From Geotalea toluenoxydans JCM 15764 (lineage in GTDB: Bacteria; Desulfobacterota; Desulfuromonadia; Geobacterales; Geobacteraceae), in assembly GCF_001311985.1 (NCBI RefSeq), contig NZ_BBCJ01000002.1, positions 62,001 to 126,000 of the forward strand: a stretch of 64,000 nucleotides of DNA. Direction: 5' to 3'. Shown here piece by piece: positions 48,054 through 57,631 of this stretch; within the stretch, counting starts at the first letter, position 1; the number at the start of each line of letters is the position of its first letter. Below the pieces are notes generated by a model, which saw only the letters and a list, made by a program, of their open reading frames with translations, did no database searches and had not been told where the DNA came from. A program made the position numbers and the translations under genes.

Positions 48054-49089
48054 ATGAGACAAAAAACGATGTTAAAAACACTGTTGCTACTTTCGACGCT
48101 CACCGGTTGCCTGATGCTGTCACCTGTTGAAGCCGCTCACCGTAATCGCCGAAGGTTTCTGGGAAGGATGGGACCGGGAGCAACTGCGGATTGACGGCAC
48201 CAACGAAGTTGGCGTGGGCGGCGGATTCGTATACAAACCCGGTAAGGCAGCAAGACTGAACGGTAACTATCGCTATTCCCACCGCACCGTCGATGGCTAC
48301 AAAACAGGAAACACTCCTGAAAACCCGGAAGCCGTAGGCTTGGTCAACTATGACTGGGCAGACAGGCTCCGGCACAAGGCCGATCTCCGTTTCCAGATGA
48401 TACCTCTTGACGCTCTTACTGTCGCACTCTCCGGCCAGTATCTGAATGACGAATACGGCAACGACAACCTGTTTGGTCTGAAGAAGAACGAAAATTACAC
48501 CGGCGCAATCGATATCAGTTACGCCGTTTCGGAGGCTCTCTCTTTCTACGGCAACTACGTGAAGGAATTCCGCAAAGGGGCGATGCAATCAGCCGCAAAG
48601 GACGACGCCTTCGACAACCCTGCAACAGCGGCCAACGAAACGACTATCGGAGGGTTCAATCCTGAGAACTACTGGAATACCGACATCTATGAAAAGGTTA
48701 ATTCATTCGGTGTCGGAGCGACAGTGCAGGTCATTCCGAGCAAGCTGGCTGTCACCACCGGTTACACCTATTCCAGCAGCAAGATGGACTTCAATACCAT
48801 CAACCCCAACGGGGCAGTTAAGCTGGCAAACGCCGCCGCTCAAGCCTGGCCGACGGTTAGAAACCGCCTCCAGGAAGTGAAGACCGATATCAGCTACACC
48901 TTCACCAAGAACCTGAAGGCCGGCCTTACCTATGTTTATGAGTGGTATAAGCTTGATGATTTCACCAACACACCAGCTTATATGGCTGGCTCCTCTGTGG
49001 AAAACAGCACCAAGTACTTGTTCACCGGCGCCAACAACTACAGCTATGACGCCCATGTGGCAGGAGCATACCTGACCTACAAGTTCTAA
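48054..49089 (+). pseudogene. MtrB/PioB-like outer-membrane porin, signal peptide joined to C-terminal half
   Basis: An ATG at 48054 with AGGAGG gives a signal peptide (TLLLLSTLTGCLMLSPVEAA). Near 48127 the reading shifts by +1 into LKPLTVIAEGFWEGWDREQL and on to 49089, a run of beta strands ending YDAHVAGAYLTYKF. This later part resembles the C-terminal half of MtrB/PioB porins that carry multiheme cytochromes across the outer membrane; the N-terminal half is missing. The shift direction is not explained by the single-base losses seen elsewhere. Either a real internal deletion, an assembly collapse, or a short porin with two bases lost. Confidence 0.6.
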
Positions 49090-49114
49090 AATAAAGTTCC
49101 TTCATCGTTGTTAT

Positions 49115-49140
49115 GGGCGCCGGCAACGGCGCCCTTTTTT
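49115..49140 (+). terminator. Intrinsic terminator after the porin gene
   Basis: GGGCGCCG (49115-49122) and CGGCGCCC (49127-49134) form a perfect GC stem with a GCAA loop, followed by TTTTTT. Confidence 0.92.
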
Positions 49141-49269
49141 CTTCCATCTCCGTCCCACAAGATTTACCTATCAATTAGCAAGGGAGAAGAGTAAAGTTAA
49201 TCGTTGGCATACCTTCAGAATCATTGACAAGCGGTTATTGGTAAACTTTCCAGTATAAAAAAGGAAAAA

Positions 49270-49775
49270 ATGGATAGAGTTAGAATCGGCTGCAACTATT
49301 CGAGGCAGCCCTTCTGGAAGGTATGCCTCGGTGTTCCACTCATATATCTGCCGATTATTACCACCGTGCCTTTCGTGGTTACCGGTGTTTTTTTGATTAA
49401 GACCCACTTGAGATACGTAGGCGGCATGAACGTCAAATCCTACTGGGATTTTGTACCTGCTGGATTTCTCATCGGTATGGGAATTCGGAGCAGCCCACCA
49501 TCAATGTTTCCCGGCTCCATTTTGCCCACTACAGGTTTTTCTGGATATTTAACTGCAAGCTCTACTGTCCGTTGAGCGTTGCACTCTTCAGGTATGCCGT
49601 ATACCTGGTTAAAATAGTGGAAAACTGGTGGTGTCCCTTTGCCCACGACCAGAAACAGGATTATGTAGAAAGCGCTGTCGATAAGTCCTTCTGGCATGTG
49701 GACCCGGATGAACTAAACAAGTTGCATCCCGACGACAAGGAGAACCGGATCTGGAATGAGAAAGGGGCGCAGTAG
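49270..49775 (+). CDS. Hypothetical membrane protein (one frameshift)
   Basis: After adding one base near 49463 the two frames join as VPAWISHRYGNSEQPTINV-type sequence into one 168-residue protein. It has one clear transmembrane stretch (VPLIYLPIITTVPFVVTGVFLI), a cysteine-containing central segment (FNCKLYCPLSVALFRYAVYLVKIVENWWCPF) and a charged tail (HPDDKENRIWNEKG). I do not recognise the family. It follows the porin terminator and may be independently expressed. Function unknown. Confidence 0.6.
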
Positions 49776-49888
49776 CTCGTTTCAGTCCAGAACGGCTATT
49801 ACGGGTTGAGCATCAGGCTTGGATATGGTGGATACAAGGTCCATACAGTCAAGCCATGGGCCAGGCCCTTTAAATGAGGTGTAAAACA

Positions 49889-50146
49889 ATGACGATCAAA
49901 TGCGGTAAGGTTGTAAGTCACACAGTAGCCCAGGAATGGGGTACCGGAAAGGTGGTCGAGGTTGGTCCCGTCAGTGCGACGATTCTATTCAGTGACGGAG
50001 TTACCAGGAAAATTGCCTCCTCCCATTACACTAACCTTTTACCGGCCGATCCGGCTTCATTCGTGCCGATTCCCGAAGTTATCCCCGTTGCCAAGGTACG
50101 GGTGGCGGCCAAACGGGTGAAAAAAGTGAAACAAGTGGAAATCTGA
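49889..50146 (+). CDS. DUF3553-like small protein
   Basis: An 85-residue protein starting MTIKCGKVVSHTVAQEWGTGKVVEV, similar to the short beta-rich DUF3553 domain (often next to helicase-type modules), followed by a basic tail (VAAKRVKKVKQ). Start at 49889 is chosen for GAGGT about 8 bases upstream; an in-frame ATG at 49874 has no such site. A strong hairpin (AGCGGGGCTG...CAGCCCCGCT, about 50201-50234) follows. Role unknown. Confidence 0.65.
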   Translation: MTIKCGKVVSHTVAQEWGTGKVVEVGPVSATILFSDGVTRKIASSHYTNLLPADPASFVPIPEVIPVAKVRVAAKRVKKVKQVEI

Positions 50147-50402
50147 AATTGATGCGCTTGTTTGCAAGACCTCTTCGCCTCGTTTCTCTGTTTTGATTGT
50201 GAAGCGGGGCTGGAGGGGCCAACAGCCCCGCTCCCAAGCATCAATCCAGTCGCCAAAGGGCGGATAGGTCGAAGGTAGTTTGAAGACCAGCCACACGGCG
50301 GCCAGGAAGATGGGGATGCCGAAGAAGGTGGCAAAACGTACCGCCACAATTTCCCCTTTTTCATTCATACTAACAGAGCCAGTGGCACCATCAGTTATCT
50401 CC
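50147..50402. other. Intergenic region with a GC-rich hairpin
   Basis: AGCGGGGCTG (about 50201-50210) pairs with CAGCCCCGCT (50225-50234). It lies between two convergent genes and could end transcription from both sides, although neither side has a long T tract. A minus-strand frame through here (50057-50455) contains a hydrophobic stretch (FGIPIFLAAVWLVF) but overlaps the DUF3553-like gene; I do not call it. Confidence 0.5.
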
Positions 50403-51190
50403 TTAAAACCGGTAAGCAATTCCTGCCAGGTATGAAACATCAGCTTCGGGGCCATTGAGGCCTCCTTTGATACCCAGATCCAGATCCAGATCCTCCGTCA
50501 CCGAATAGATCACTCCTCCGAGCAGGAAGGCGGGCCAGGCGTGAGAGCCACGACTACCGTTTGTCTCCACCCCGATATTGGCCACCAGCTGCAGGTCCTT
50601 GACAATTTCACAGGATGCTGCTGCCGAGCATGCCAGATGTTGCTGCGATTACTCTCCTTGTCTGCATCAAGCTTGAACTCGTTTCTGGTATAGGCGGCAT
50701 TTACGTGGAAGGTGAACGGCTCAAGTTCCTGGGAGGCGATCATGGCCACCCCGTATGAGACTTTGCCATTGCCCAGCCCACGGTTCTCGTTGCCGGAGGG
50801 AATGGTCAACCCAGGCTTTACCGCCATACTGAAGCTCTTGTAGTTCAGAAAACGCCATTTGAGCTCCAGCGAGACGTCGCCAGCGCCGTTCTCGTCACCG
50901 GCCAAAATGCCGTCTTCCTTGACCCGGCTCCAAACCCACGGAGCGCCGATAACCAGATCGACGTTATCGAAGATGCCGGCAGAGAATGCCGCTGCCAGTT
51001 CTGCGCCGGTCTCCCTGGTCTCCACTCCGTCGAACACTTCCTTGTCCCGGCTTACTTCGCCGTTCAGCTCCAGTTGAAATTTACCCTTCCCCTGGGTTCC
51101 CGTGTCATCAGTAATCAACGGGTGTGCCGCGAATGCGGAACCGCTCAAGCTAACGACAAGACCACCAACTACCGCCAATTTTCTGATCAT
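50403..51190 (-). CDS. Outer-membrane protein of the phenol MetA-type family (one frameshift)
   Basis: A signal peptide (LAVVGGLVVSLSGSAFAAHP) is followed by ITDDTGTQGKGKFQLELNGE, a start seen in transporter-like outer-membrane proteins of the MetA-pathway family, and alternating strands to a terminal aromatic YRF. One base is missing near 50626, joining NIWHA to SAAASCEIVKDLQLVANIGVE. Repaired length 262. Substrate unknown. It begins 16 bases after the DUF3793 stop and probably shares its iron-type promoter. Confidence 0.78.
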
Positions 51191-51206
51191 ACCGGTACTA
51201 CCCCCA

Positions 51207-51945
51207 TTAATTATTATTTTTAACTTTTGGCTTCCGCGTTACGTCTGACCTGCCAGTCAGGCATTCAGACGGTGATGCGCCTTTGGACAAATCAGCAGCC
51301 ATCCGGCTGCGGCAACAGCGGAAGGTTTCGGCAAGGCAAAGGCTGGCCTGGGGCTCGCCGTATATCTTCACGGGCCCTGGCAGGTGAAGGGGATTCGTGC
51401 CAATCCCATGAATCCGACCACATCCTTCAAGGGGTATCCGAGGAAAATACCGATCTCATGGGGAAACCCGTCGGCAGCAAGACACCTGGCAAATCGAGCG
51501 AGCACCTGTGGGAGAGCCACCTCTTCCGCATAACCTGCGCGAGCCAGGATGGCACGAACAGCGGGTTTTTCGAGGAGATTGGCGAGCGCATCGGGGCGAT
51601 AAAGGAGAAGCAGCACAGAATCTCCCGGTCTGTCAGCTCGTAGGCCTCCAGGGGGGTGGTCGCCACGACCGTTTTCCCCCACTTTTTCCAAAGCTGGTAC
51701 GGATTTCTGCCGCAGGCGTAGGTGCGGTTCGGAATGGAAAAGAGGTTTGCCGGCTTGATACCGGCGACTACCTCTGCCGATTCAAGGGCCAGAAAGGAAG
51801 CAAGGCATTCCCTGGGCTCGATAAAACGCGTGGCTATATCTCTCCAGACCGTCCGGCGAGAGCTCGGTTCTTTTGCCGGAACATCTTTGCCGGCATTGGC
51901 CCCAGTATGGAAAACATGATCGCTTAAAAGCTGTGATTGCCCCAC
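51207..51945 (-). CDS. DUF3793 family protein (two frameshifts)
   Basis: The start GTG at 51945 has AGGAGG upstream. Restoring one base near 51617 and one near 51373 joins [30 protein letters not shown] and [18 protein letters not shown] into a 246-residue protein matching DUF3793. These proteins have no proven activity but are often near ferrous-iron uptake and flavodoxin genes. The Fur-box-like promoter here supports an iron link. It is followed by an outer-membrane protein gene in the same direction. Confidence 0.75.
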
Positions 51946-51970
51946 TTTCTCCTCCTAAAAATATAGGACG

Positions 51971-51999
51971 AATTTACGGAAATTGAAAATCAATGTCAA
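51971..51999 (-). promoter_or_regulatory. Sigma-70 promoter with a Fur-box-like palindrome in the spacer
   Basis: On the minus strand TTGACA (51994-51999) and TAAATT (51971-51976) are 17 bases apart. The plus-strand sequence GAAATTGAAAATCAATGTC (51979-51997) matches the 19-bp Fur consensus at 14 positions by my count and covers the spacer, so a bound repressor would block polymerase. Confidence 0.65.
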
Positions 52000-52099
52000 C
52001 TAAAATTTGCTCTTGCTTGCTATGTTCATGTGCGAGCGCAATTTTCAACAGTTACTTATTGTGACAGGATTACAATAGTGGACCTTTTGCAATTTCATC

Positions 52100-52146
52100 T
52101 TGACCGGTTATCTGTCATCGATTAATATGCGAATTAATATTCGCAT
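52100..52146 (+). promoter_or_regulatory. tetR promoter and overlapping operator
   Basis: TTGACC (52100-52105) and TAATAT (52123-52128) are 17 bases apart. ATGCGAATTAATATTCGCAT (52127-52146) has 8-bp inverted arms (ATGCGAAT/ATTCGCAT) and starts at the -10 end, covering the expected start site: a layout for self-repression by the TetR protein encoded next. Confidence 0.75.
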
Positions 52147-52156
52147 GAGGTGGTTG

Positions 52157-52747
52157 ATGTTACAAAAAAAAAGCACCCGTGTCCGCAAGGAAGAGATCGT
52201 TCAGGCTGCCCTTGAGGTGATCGGCCGTAAGGGGGTACGTGCACTTACCATCTCCGCCATTGCCGATGCAGCCGGCATGAGTGAGGCCAACATTTATCGT
52301 CATTTTGCCGGCAAGGATGAGATTTTCTCTGCTCTTGGGGAATTCATCGGCAGTGCGGTCATGGGCAAGGCAGCCACCATTGCCGGAGGAAGCCGTAAGC
52401 CGCTGGAAAAACTGGAAATCATCTTCTTTTCCCATATCGCTCTTCTCGCAGAACATCCGGGGATACCACGCTTTGTTTTTGCCGACGATATTCATCTTGG
52501 AAACCGCAATCTGGCGGACATGCTGGCTCTGCGCATCAATAACTACATTGAAACCATAACCGGCGTCATTGCTGCAGGGGTTGCCGAAGGCGAGCTGAGG
52601 CAGGGACTTGCTCCCCGGCAAACCGCCCTGACACTCCTCGGCATGATCCAGTTCACCGCCGTACGATGGAATATGAGCAATGCATCCTTTGATATTCAAG
52701 CAGAGGCGGAAAAGCTCTGGCAAAATTTCATCTCCCTGGTCGGCTGA
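52157..52747 (+). CDS. TetR-family transcriptional regulator
   Basis: A 196-residue regulator with the N-terminal helix-turn-helix (TRVRKEEIVQAALEVIGRKGVRALTISAIADAAGMSEANIYRHFAGKDEIF) and an all-helical ligand and dimer domain. ATG at 52157 is chosen for the preceding GAGGTGG; earlier in-frame starts lie within the operator. It most likely represses itself and the efflux operon beginning at 52887, since both have candidate sites with the same TTCGCAT half. Confidence 0.9.
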   Translation: MLQKKSTRVRKEEIVQAALEVIGRKGVRALTISAIADAAGMSEANIYRHFAGKDEIFSALGEFIGSAVMGKAATIAGGSRKPLEKLEIIFFSHIALLAEHPGIPRFVFADDIHLGNRNLADMLALRINNYIETITGVIAAGVAEGELRQGLAPRQTALTLLGMIQFTAVRWNMSNASFDIQAEAEKLWQNFISLVG

Positions 52748-52753
52748 TTTTTT

Positions 52754-52769
52754 TTCGCATATATGTGAA
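52754..52769 (+). promoter_or_regulatory. Second TetR operator candidate before the efflux operon
   Basis: TTCGCATATATGTGAA is a near-perfect palindrome whose left arm TTCGCAT matches the arm of the tetR operator at 52127-52146. It lies 118 bases upstream of the TolC-family gene, ahead of an AT-rich promoter-like stretch (52770-52815). Confidence 0.6.
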
Positions 52770-52886
52770 TAGACAATCACTTTACATTGCTTTTATCATA
52801 TAATTAAATTATAAGGGATTATGTGGAGAAATGAAATGAAGGTGAAGAACCGATGCAGCAAAAAGTTATCAAGGAGGAATTGCCCG

Positions 52887-54185
52887 ATGAGTGATTCCCG
52901 AGCAGAGAACCATGACGTCCAGATAAGAAAATCGATTTGGTTGCTTTTCATTTTGTTGTTAGCGGTTTCCCCTTCGCCGCTCTTCGCTGCTTCACCTCTG
53001 TCCCTTGATGAAGCATTGGTGATGGCTCTAAAAAAACACCCCCAGCTGCTCGAAGCAAGAGAAAACGTGAATGGCTCCGAGGCCAGGACAGGTCTGGCTC
53101 TGGCTAACTACTATCCCCAGATCAGTGTCGTTGCCGATTGGAGCAAAGGGCGTTCTTATTTTGGTCCTCTTGAAAGAGCCATATCAACAGAGGTACATAC
53201 GGAAGCCATGTACCTGAAGCAGACCATATATGATTTCGGTCGCACAAAGGGAGCAGTTGACGCAGCGCAGAGCGCTCGTGAGGCTGCAGCTGAAACTGTC
53301 GCCGTTGCGCGGCAAGACATAGCTCTCAGGGTGCGCATTGCATTCTATCTTCTGCTGGCCGCTGAGAAACAGGTTTTGGCCACCGGGGAAACAGTCCGGG
53401 CGAGGGAGGCAGTCTTTCAGCAGGCCCAGGAATTCTTCAGTCAGGGAATCAGGGCAAAGGTTGAGGTGTCCAGGGCAGAAGCAAATCTGTATGCAGCCAG
53501 GACCGCCCTGATCCGGGCGGAGAACAACAGGACCTTGCCAGGGTCGAACTGGCCAACGCCATCGGCATTCCATCATTGGCCGACCGCCAACCTGTGGCGC
53601 CGGCAATTGGCTCAGCACCCTTACCCGATGAGGGCCAGGTGCTGCAGGAGGCAATCAGCCGCAGGTCAGAGCTGAAGCAGCTGGATTCCTTGGGATCTGT
53701 GGCAGCGGCAAATTTCAAAACGGCAAGAAGCGGTTATCTCCCAATCCTGTCAGGTACCGCCAGTATCGGCTACGCGACCGGAGTTTCCCTCCTGGAGACA
53801 ATGTCTGGGGAGTTGGCTTGAACCTGACCATGCCGCTCTTCAGCGGGTTTTCCACCAGGGAGCAGGAAAAGGAGTCTTTGGCGGCACTGCGGGGGATTGA
53901 AGCCCGGAAAAATAGCGTGAAGCTGCAAGTAGTAAAGGATGTTAAATTCGCCTGGCTTGGGATCAGGGAGGCAACCGACCGTATTCTCTCGACGGAAAAG
54001 GAAGTGGCGGCGGCCGGGGAGAATCAGGCTCTGGCCATGGGCCGCTACCAGGAAGGGGTCGGCACTATCGTCGAGGTAACCGATGCTCAGGCTCAGCACT
54101 GGATGCGGACACGGCCCACATCCAGGCGGTATATGATTACCAGATCGCCCTGGCCCGTCTTGACCGGGCTGTGGGGAAAGAGTGA
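52887..54185 (+). CDS. TolC-family outer-membrane efflux protein (three frameshifts)
   Basis: The signal region (IWLLFILLLAVSPSPLFAAS) is followed by the TolC opening LSLDEALVMALKKHPQLLEARENV, coiled-coil repeats and LTMPLFSGFSTREQEKESLAAL, ending AQALDADTAHIQAVYDYQIALARLDRAVGKE after repair. One base is missing near 53527, 53792 and 54096 (CAGGCACTGG read as CAGCACTGG). Repaired length 433, usual for TolC. ATG at 52887 has AAGGAGGAA. It forms the outer channel for the adaptor and ABC genes downstream. Confidence 0.88.
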
Positions 54186-54209
54186 GAAGCATTTTCAAAG
54201 GGGTGGGGT

Positions 54210-55382
54210 ATGGAACTGTTCAAAACATTGAAGCGGAAGAAGAAGTACCTGATCTGGGTTGTGACCCTGGTAGCTGTAGTCATCCTGCTTAAAGTCACCC
54301 TTCTTGCACCGAAGCGGGTCAAGGTGGTCAGGGTTGAAAAACGTGACCTGACGGCTGAAGTATATGGCAACGGCACAGTGGAGGCCAAGGTGGTGGTTGG
54401 CGTCTCGAGCAAGATCACCGGCCGGATTGTTGAGCTTTATGCCGATCAGGGTGATCGGGTGAAACGGGGACAGCTTCTGGCGAAACTGGATAATGAAGAC
54501 TTTCTGCAGCAGGAGCAGCAATCCTGGGCAGGGCTCAATCGATCCGCAGCCAGCTTAAGTGTCGCACAGGCCAACCTGCAGAAGGCGAAAGCCAGTCTGG
54601 TTCTTGCTGAAAAAAATGCCAACCGCTTCAAAAACCTGGCTGAAAAAAATCTTGTCTCAAAACTGGAGGCAGAGCAGTACGATACGGCTTGCCGGGTGGC
54701 CAGGGAAGAGGTGGCCCGAAGTCAGGCGGAGGTGAAGGCCATGCATATGGAACAGCGAGCAAGTCGCGCCAATCTGGGGTTTGCCCGGAGCAAAGTGAGC
54801 GACACCCTTATTTATGCCCCCCAGGACGGCGTTATCATCACCCGTGATCTGGAACAGGGTGCGACGGTCACTCCCGGCGTGTCGATCTTTACCATGGCCG
54901 ATCCCCGAGTCGTCTGGGTCAAGGCAAACGTGGATGAGTCGCAGCTTAAAGGAGTGGCAATCGGCAAAAAAGCCATGATCACCTTGCGTTCTTCAGCTGC
55001 TGAACCGGTTCCCGGCCAGGTGGCCCGACTGGGGCATCAGAGCGACCGGGTGACTGAAGAGCTGGAAGTTGAGGTGGCCTTTACCGACACCTTAAAAGAC
55101 TTCCGGTTGGGTGAACAGGCGGATGTATATATCGTCACCGGGACGAAAAAAGACGCTCCTGCACTCCCCTCAGCCGCCATTCTTACCAAGGAAAAAAAGC
55201 GGGGTGTCTGGGTCATTGTCGAGGGGAGACTTGCCTTCAGACCGGTGACTGTTGGCATCGAAGATCGCCGAAATTCCAGTGAAATTCTTGCCGGGCTTGA
55301 CGGAACCGATCAGGTTGCCTTGGCACCCCCCTCAAGCATGGCAAAGTTCAAGGATGGCATGCGGGTGAGGCGCTCGCCATGA
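54210..55382 (+). CDS. HlyD/MFP periplasmic adaptor of the efflux system
   Basis: A 390-residue membrane-fusion protein: N-terminal anchor (YLIWVVTLVAVVILLKVTLL), lipoyl half-motifs (VSSKITGRIVELYADQGDRVKRGQLLAKLD and APQDGVIITRDLEQGATVTPG), a coiled-coil hairpin (about 105-185) and a beta-barrel end. It links the inner-membrane ABC pump to the TolC-family channel. It is 24 bases after the TolC-family stop and overlaps the permease start by 4 bases. Confidence 0.92.
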   Translation: MELFKTLKRKKKYLIWVVTLVAVVILLKVTLLAPKRVKVVRVEKRDLTAEVYGNGTVEAKVVVGVSSKITGRIVELYADQGDRVKRGQLLAKLDNEDFLQQEQQSWAGLNRSAASLSVAQANLQKAKASLVLAEKNANRFKNLAEKNLVSKLEAEQYDTACRVAREEVARSQAEVKAMHMEQRASRANLGFARSKVSDTLIYAPQDGVIITRDLEQGATVTPGVSIFTMADPRVVWVKANVDESQLKGVAIGKKAMITLRSSAAEPVPGQVARLGHQSDRVTEELEVEVAFTDTLKDFRLGEQADVYIVTGTKKDAPALPSAAILTKEKKRGVWVIVEGRLAFRPVTVGIEDRRNSSEILAGLDGTDQVALAPPSSMAKFKDGMRVRRSP

Positions 55383-56579
55383 ATCTGGCCATCAGGGATA
55401 TACGTTATCACCGGGGGAGGTTCATTCTCACCTCCATCGGACTGGGACTGCTCATAGGGATAGTAATGAGCATGGGGGGATCTACCGCGGTCTGGTGGCC
55501 GATGCCCTTGAGATAATGACTGCCACCGGAGCTGACCTGTGGGTAGTGCAGGCACATACGAACGGCCCCTTTGCCGAAAGCTCGAGGATTCCCGAAGACA
55601 TCAAATATCGCATACAGGCAGTGCCTGGAGTAGAAAAAGCATCTCCCTTTCATTTCAAACCATTCAGATCGAGAGAAAGGGGAAACAGTTCCGATTCTTT
55701 CTCATCGGTTATAACCTCAGTGGCTTGGGGGGGCCGCCGAATATCATCGCCGGCCGGGATATCCGGCAAAAGCATTATGAGATGGTGGCGGCCAAAGGGA
55801 TGAAAATGGAGGTCGGCGAGAAAATTCACCTGGGGCTCCACGATTACACGGTCGTGGGCATTACGGACAGGATCGTTTCATCCGGCGGTGACCCGGCAGC
55901 TTACGTGAGTCTGGCTGACGCCCAGGAAATACAGTTCAAGAAAGATAACAATGCCATCAGAAACAACCGGGCACGGATCGGAGCAAGTCTGGCCGGCAAC
56001 CGGTCACTTCCTCCGGCTCAGGCAGGAACCCTCCTGCAGGACGTTACCAACATAGCCGAATCTACTCACACGGTAAACGCGGTGGTGGCACGAATTACTC
56101 CCGGGGCGAACCTTCATGAGGTGCAGGAGCGGATCAGCCGTTGGAACCACTTTCGTCCCATTTCGGCGGAAGAACAGACAAAGATCCTCACCAAGGGCAT
56201 GATCGAGCAGGCGCGGATGCAACTGGGGCTTTTCCGGGTCATGCTGCTGGTAATATCAGGGGTCATCATTGCCCTTATCATCTATACCTCGACCATGGAC
56301 AAGATCAAGGTTATAGCAACCCTGAAGCTGATCGGCGCCCAAAACCGGGTCATCATCGGCATGATCCTCGAGCAGTCACTCTTGATGGGTCTGATCGCCT
56401 ATGGCATCGGCTACCTGCTGATCAACCTCACCTATGATAATTTCCCGCGCCGTGTTGTCCTGCAATCATTTGACCTGCAGGTTCTCTTCTTCATAGTTCT
56501 CGTAATCTGTACCATTTCAAGCTTTGTCGGCATACGCAAGGCATTCAAGGTCGAGCCGGCTGAGGCCCTGGGAGGGTAA
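55379..56579 (+). CDS. DevC/MacB-type ABC transporter permease (two frameshifts)
   Basis: The start NLAIRDIRYHRGRFILTSIGLGLLIGIVMSMGG and the FtsX-like C-terminal helices (VMLLVISGVIIALIIYTSTMDKIKVIATLKLIGAQ, SLLMGLIAYGIGYLLI) with a large periplasmic domain identify a DevC-like permease. A six-G run at 55474-55479 is one base short (GGIYRGLVADAL after repair) and another base is missing near 55647. Repaired length 400. It pairs with the ATPase encoded 6 bases downstream. Confidence 0.88.
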
Positions 56580-56584
56580 ATACC

Positions 56585-57312
56585 ATGTATGCCGTTGAAG
56601 TGGAACAACTGACAAAAAGGTACGGCAAGGGTGATACCCTGGTGACCGCCATTGCCGACGCCACCTTTCAGGTCAGGCCGGGGGAACTGGTCGCCATTCT
56701 TGGTCCTCCGGGTCGGGGAAGACTACCCTCCTTACTTCGATCGGCCTGATCAACGAGCCGACCCACGGCAAGGTTGTCATTGACGGAGAAAAGGTGGCCG
56801 ACGAAGGATGGCTGCCGGGACTGGATCTGAAGAAGCTGCGTCGGGAAAAGCTGGGTTTCATCTTCCAGGCCCACAACCTGATCCCCTTTCTCACCGCCCT
56901 GGAAAATGTCATGATCGCCCTGGAGATCAACGATCTGCCACGGAAGGAAGCTAAAGCCAGGGCCATCGAACTGCTCCATGCCCTTAACCTCGGCCATCGC
57001 CTCAACAGCTACCCCATGTCCCTTTCCAGTGGGGAAGCCCAGCGCGTAGCCATTGCCCGAGCCATGGCCAACAAGCCGCGGGTAATCCTGGCCGATGAAC
57101 CGACCGCGGCATTGGATACGGAAAACGGGAAAAACGTCATGACTCTGCTGAAAAAGCTGGCTGTGGAAAATCAGTCGGCCATTCTCGTCGTTACCCATGA
57201 CCATCGTATGGTGGAAGGCTTCGACCGTATTTTCCATGTGAGCGACGGCAGGATTGCCGCCAGGCTCACCGCTCGGGGAAGCGAATTATTCTCGACGCCG
57301 ACCGGCGACTGA
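56585..57312 (+). CDS. ABC transporter ATP-binding protein, DevA/MacB-type (one frameshift)
   Basis: The Q-loop region (GFIFQAHNLIPFLTALENV), the signature LSSGEAQRVAIARAMA and Walker B VILADEPTAALD are intact. Walker A is broken by one missing base near 56706; repair of GGTCC(C)TCC gives GPSGSGKTTLL. Repaired length 242. With the permease it would drive export of a small molecule through the TolC-family channel. Confidence 0.92.
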
Positions 57313-57345
57313 ACGTGCTGCGGCCGTTACCAAGGTGATGAAACA

Positions 57346-57564
57346 ATGAACAGACTGCTCGACTACCGGTTTCTTATCCCGATGGCGCTGCTCCTGGGCT
57401 TAGCCCCATTTTTCCCCAAACCGCATCTGGTGGAGAAACTCAGCATGCTGCTGGCCGGCACGTTGAAAAGGCCCATCGACATCTTTGACCTGCTTTGGCA
57501 TATTTGGCCTTTTGTTTTGCTTGGTTGCCGGGTATTCCTGGATTTGAGGGCGCGAAAACAATAA
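57346..57564 (+). CDS. Small membrane protein at the end of the efflux operon
   Basis: A 72-residue protein with a hydrophobic start (FLIPMALLLGLAPFF) and a second helix (DLLWHIWPFVLLGCRVFLDL), then a basic RARKQ end. It follows the ATPase gene by 33 bases in the same direction and is probably part of the operon. No known domain; a small accessory subunit of the pump is possible but speculative. Confidence 0.55.
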   Translation: MNRLLDYRFLIPMALLLGLAPFFPKPHLVEKLSMLLAGTLKRPIDIFDLLWHIWPFVLLGCRVFLDLRARKQ

Positions 57565-57631
57565 TCGCAACTGCCGCTCGATTTCGTTGGGCCATGAACG
57601 GGTCTTCGCGCCCTGCCCAATCCCCTGATCG

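Noticed and set aside
50057..50455. Minus-strand 132-residue frame with a hydrophobic stretch
   Set aside because: It overlaps the DUF3553-like gene and a GC hairpin, and its tail is low-quality; a small membrane protein cannot be excluded but is not supported.
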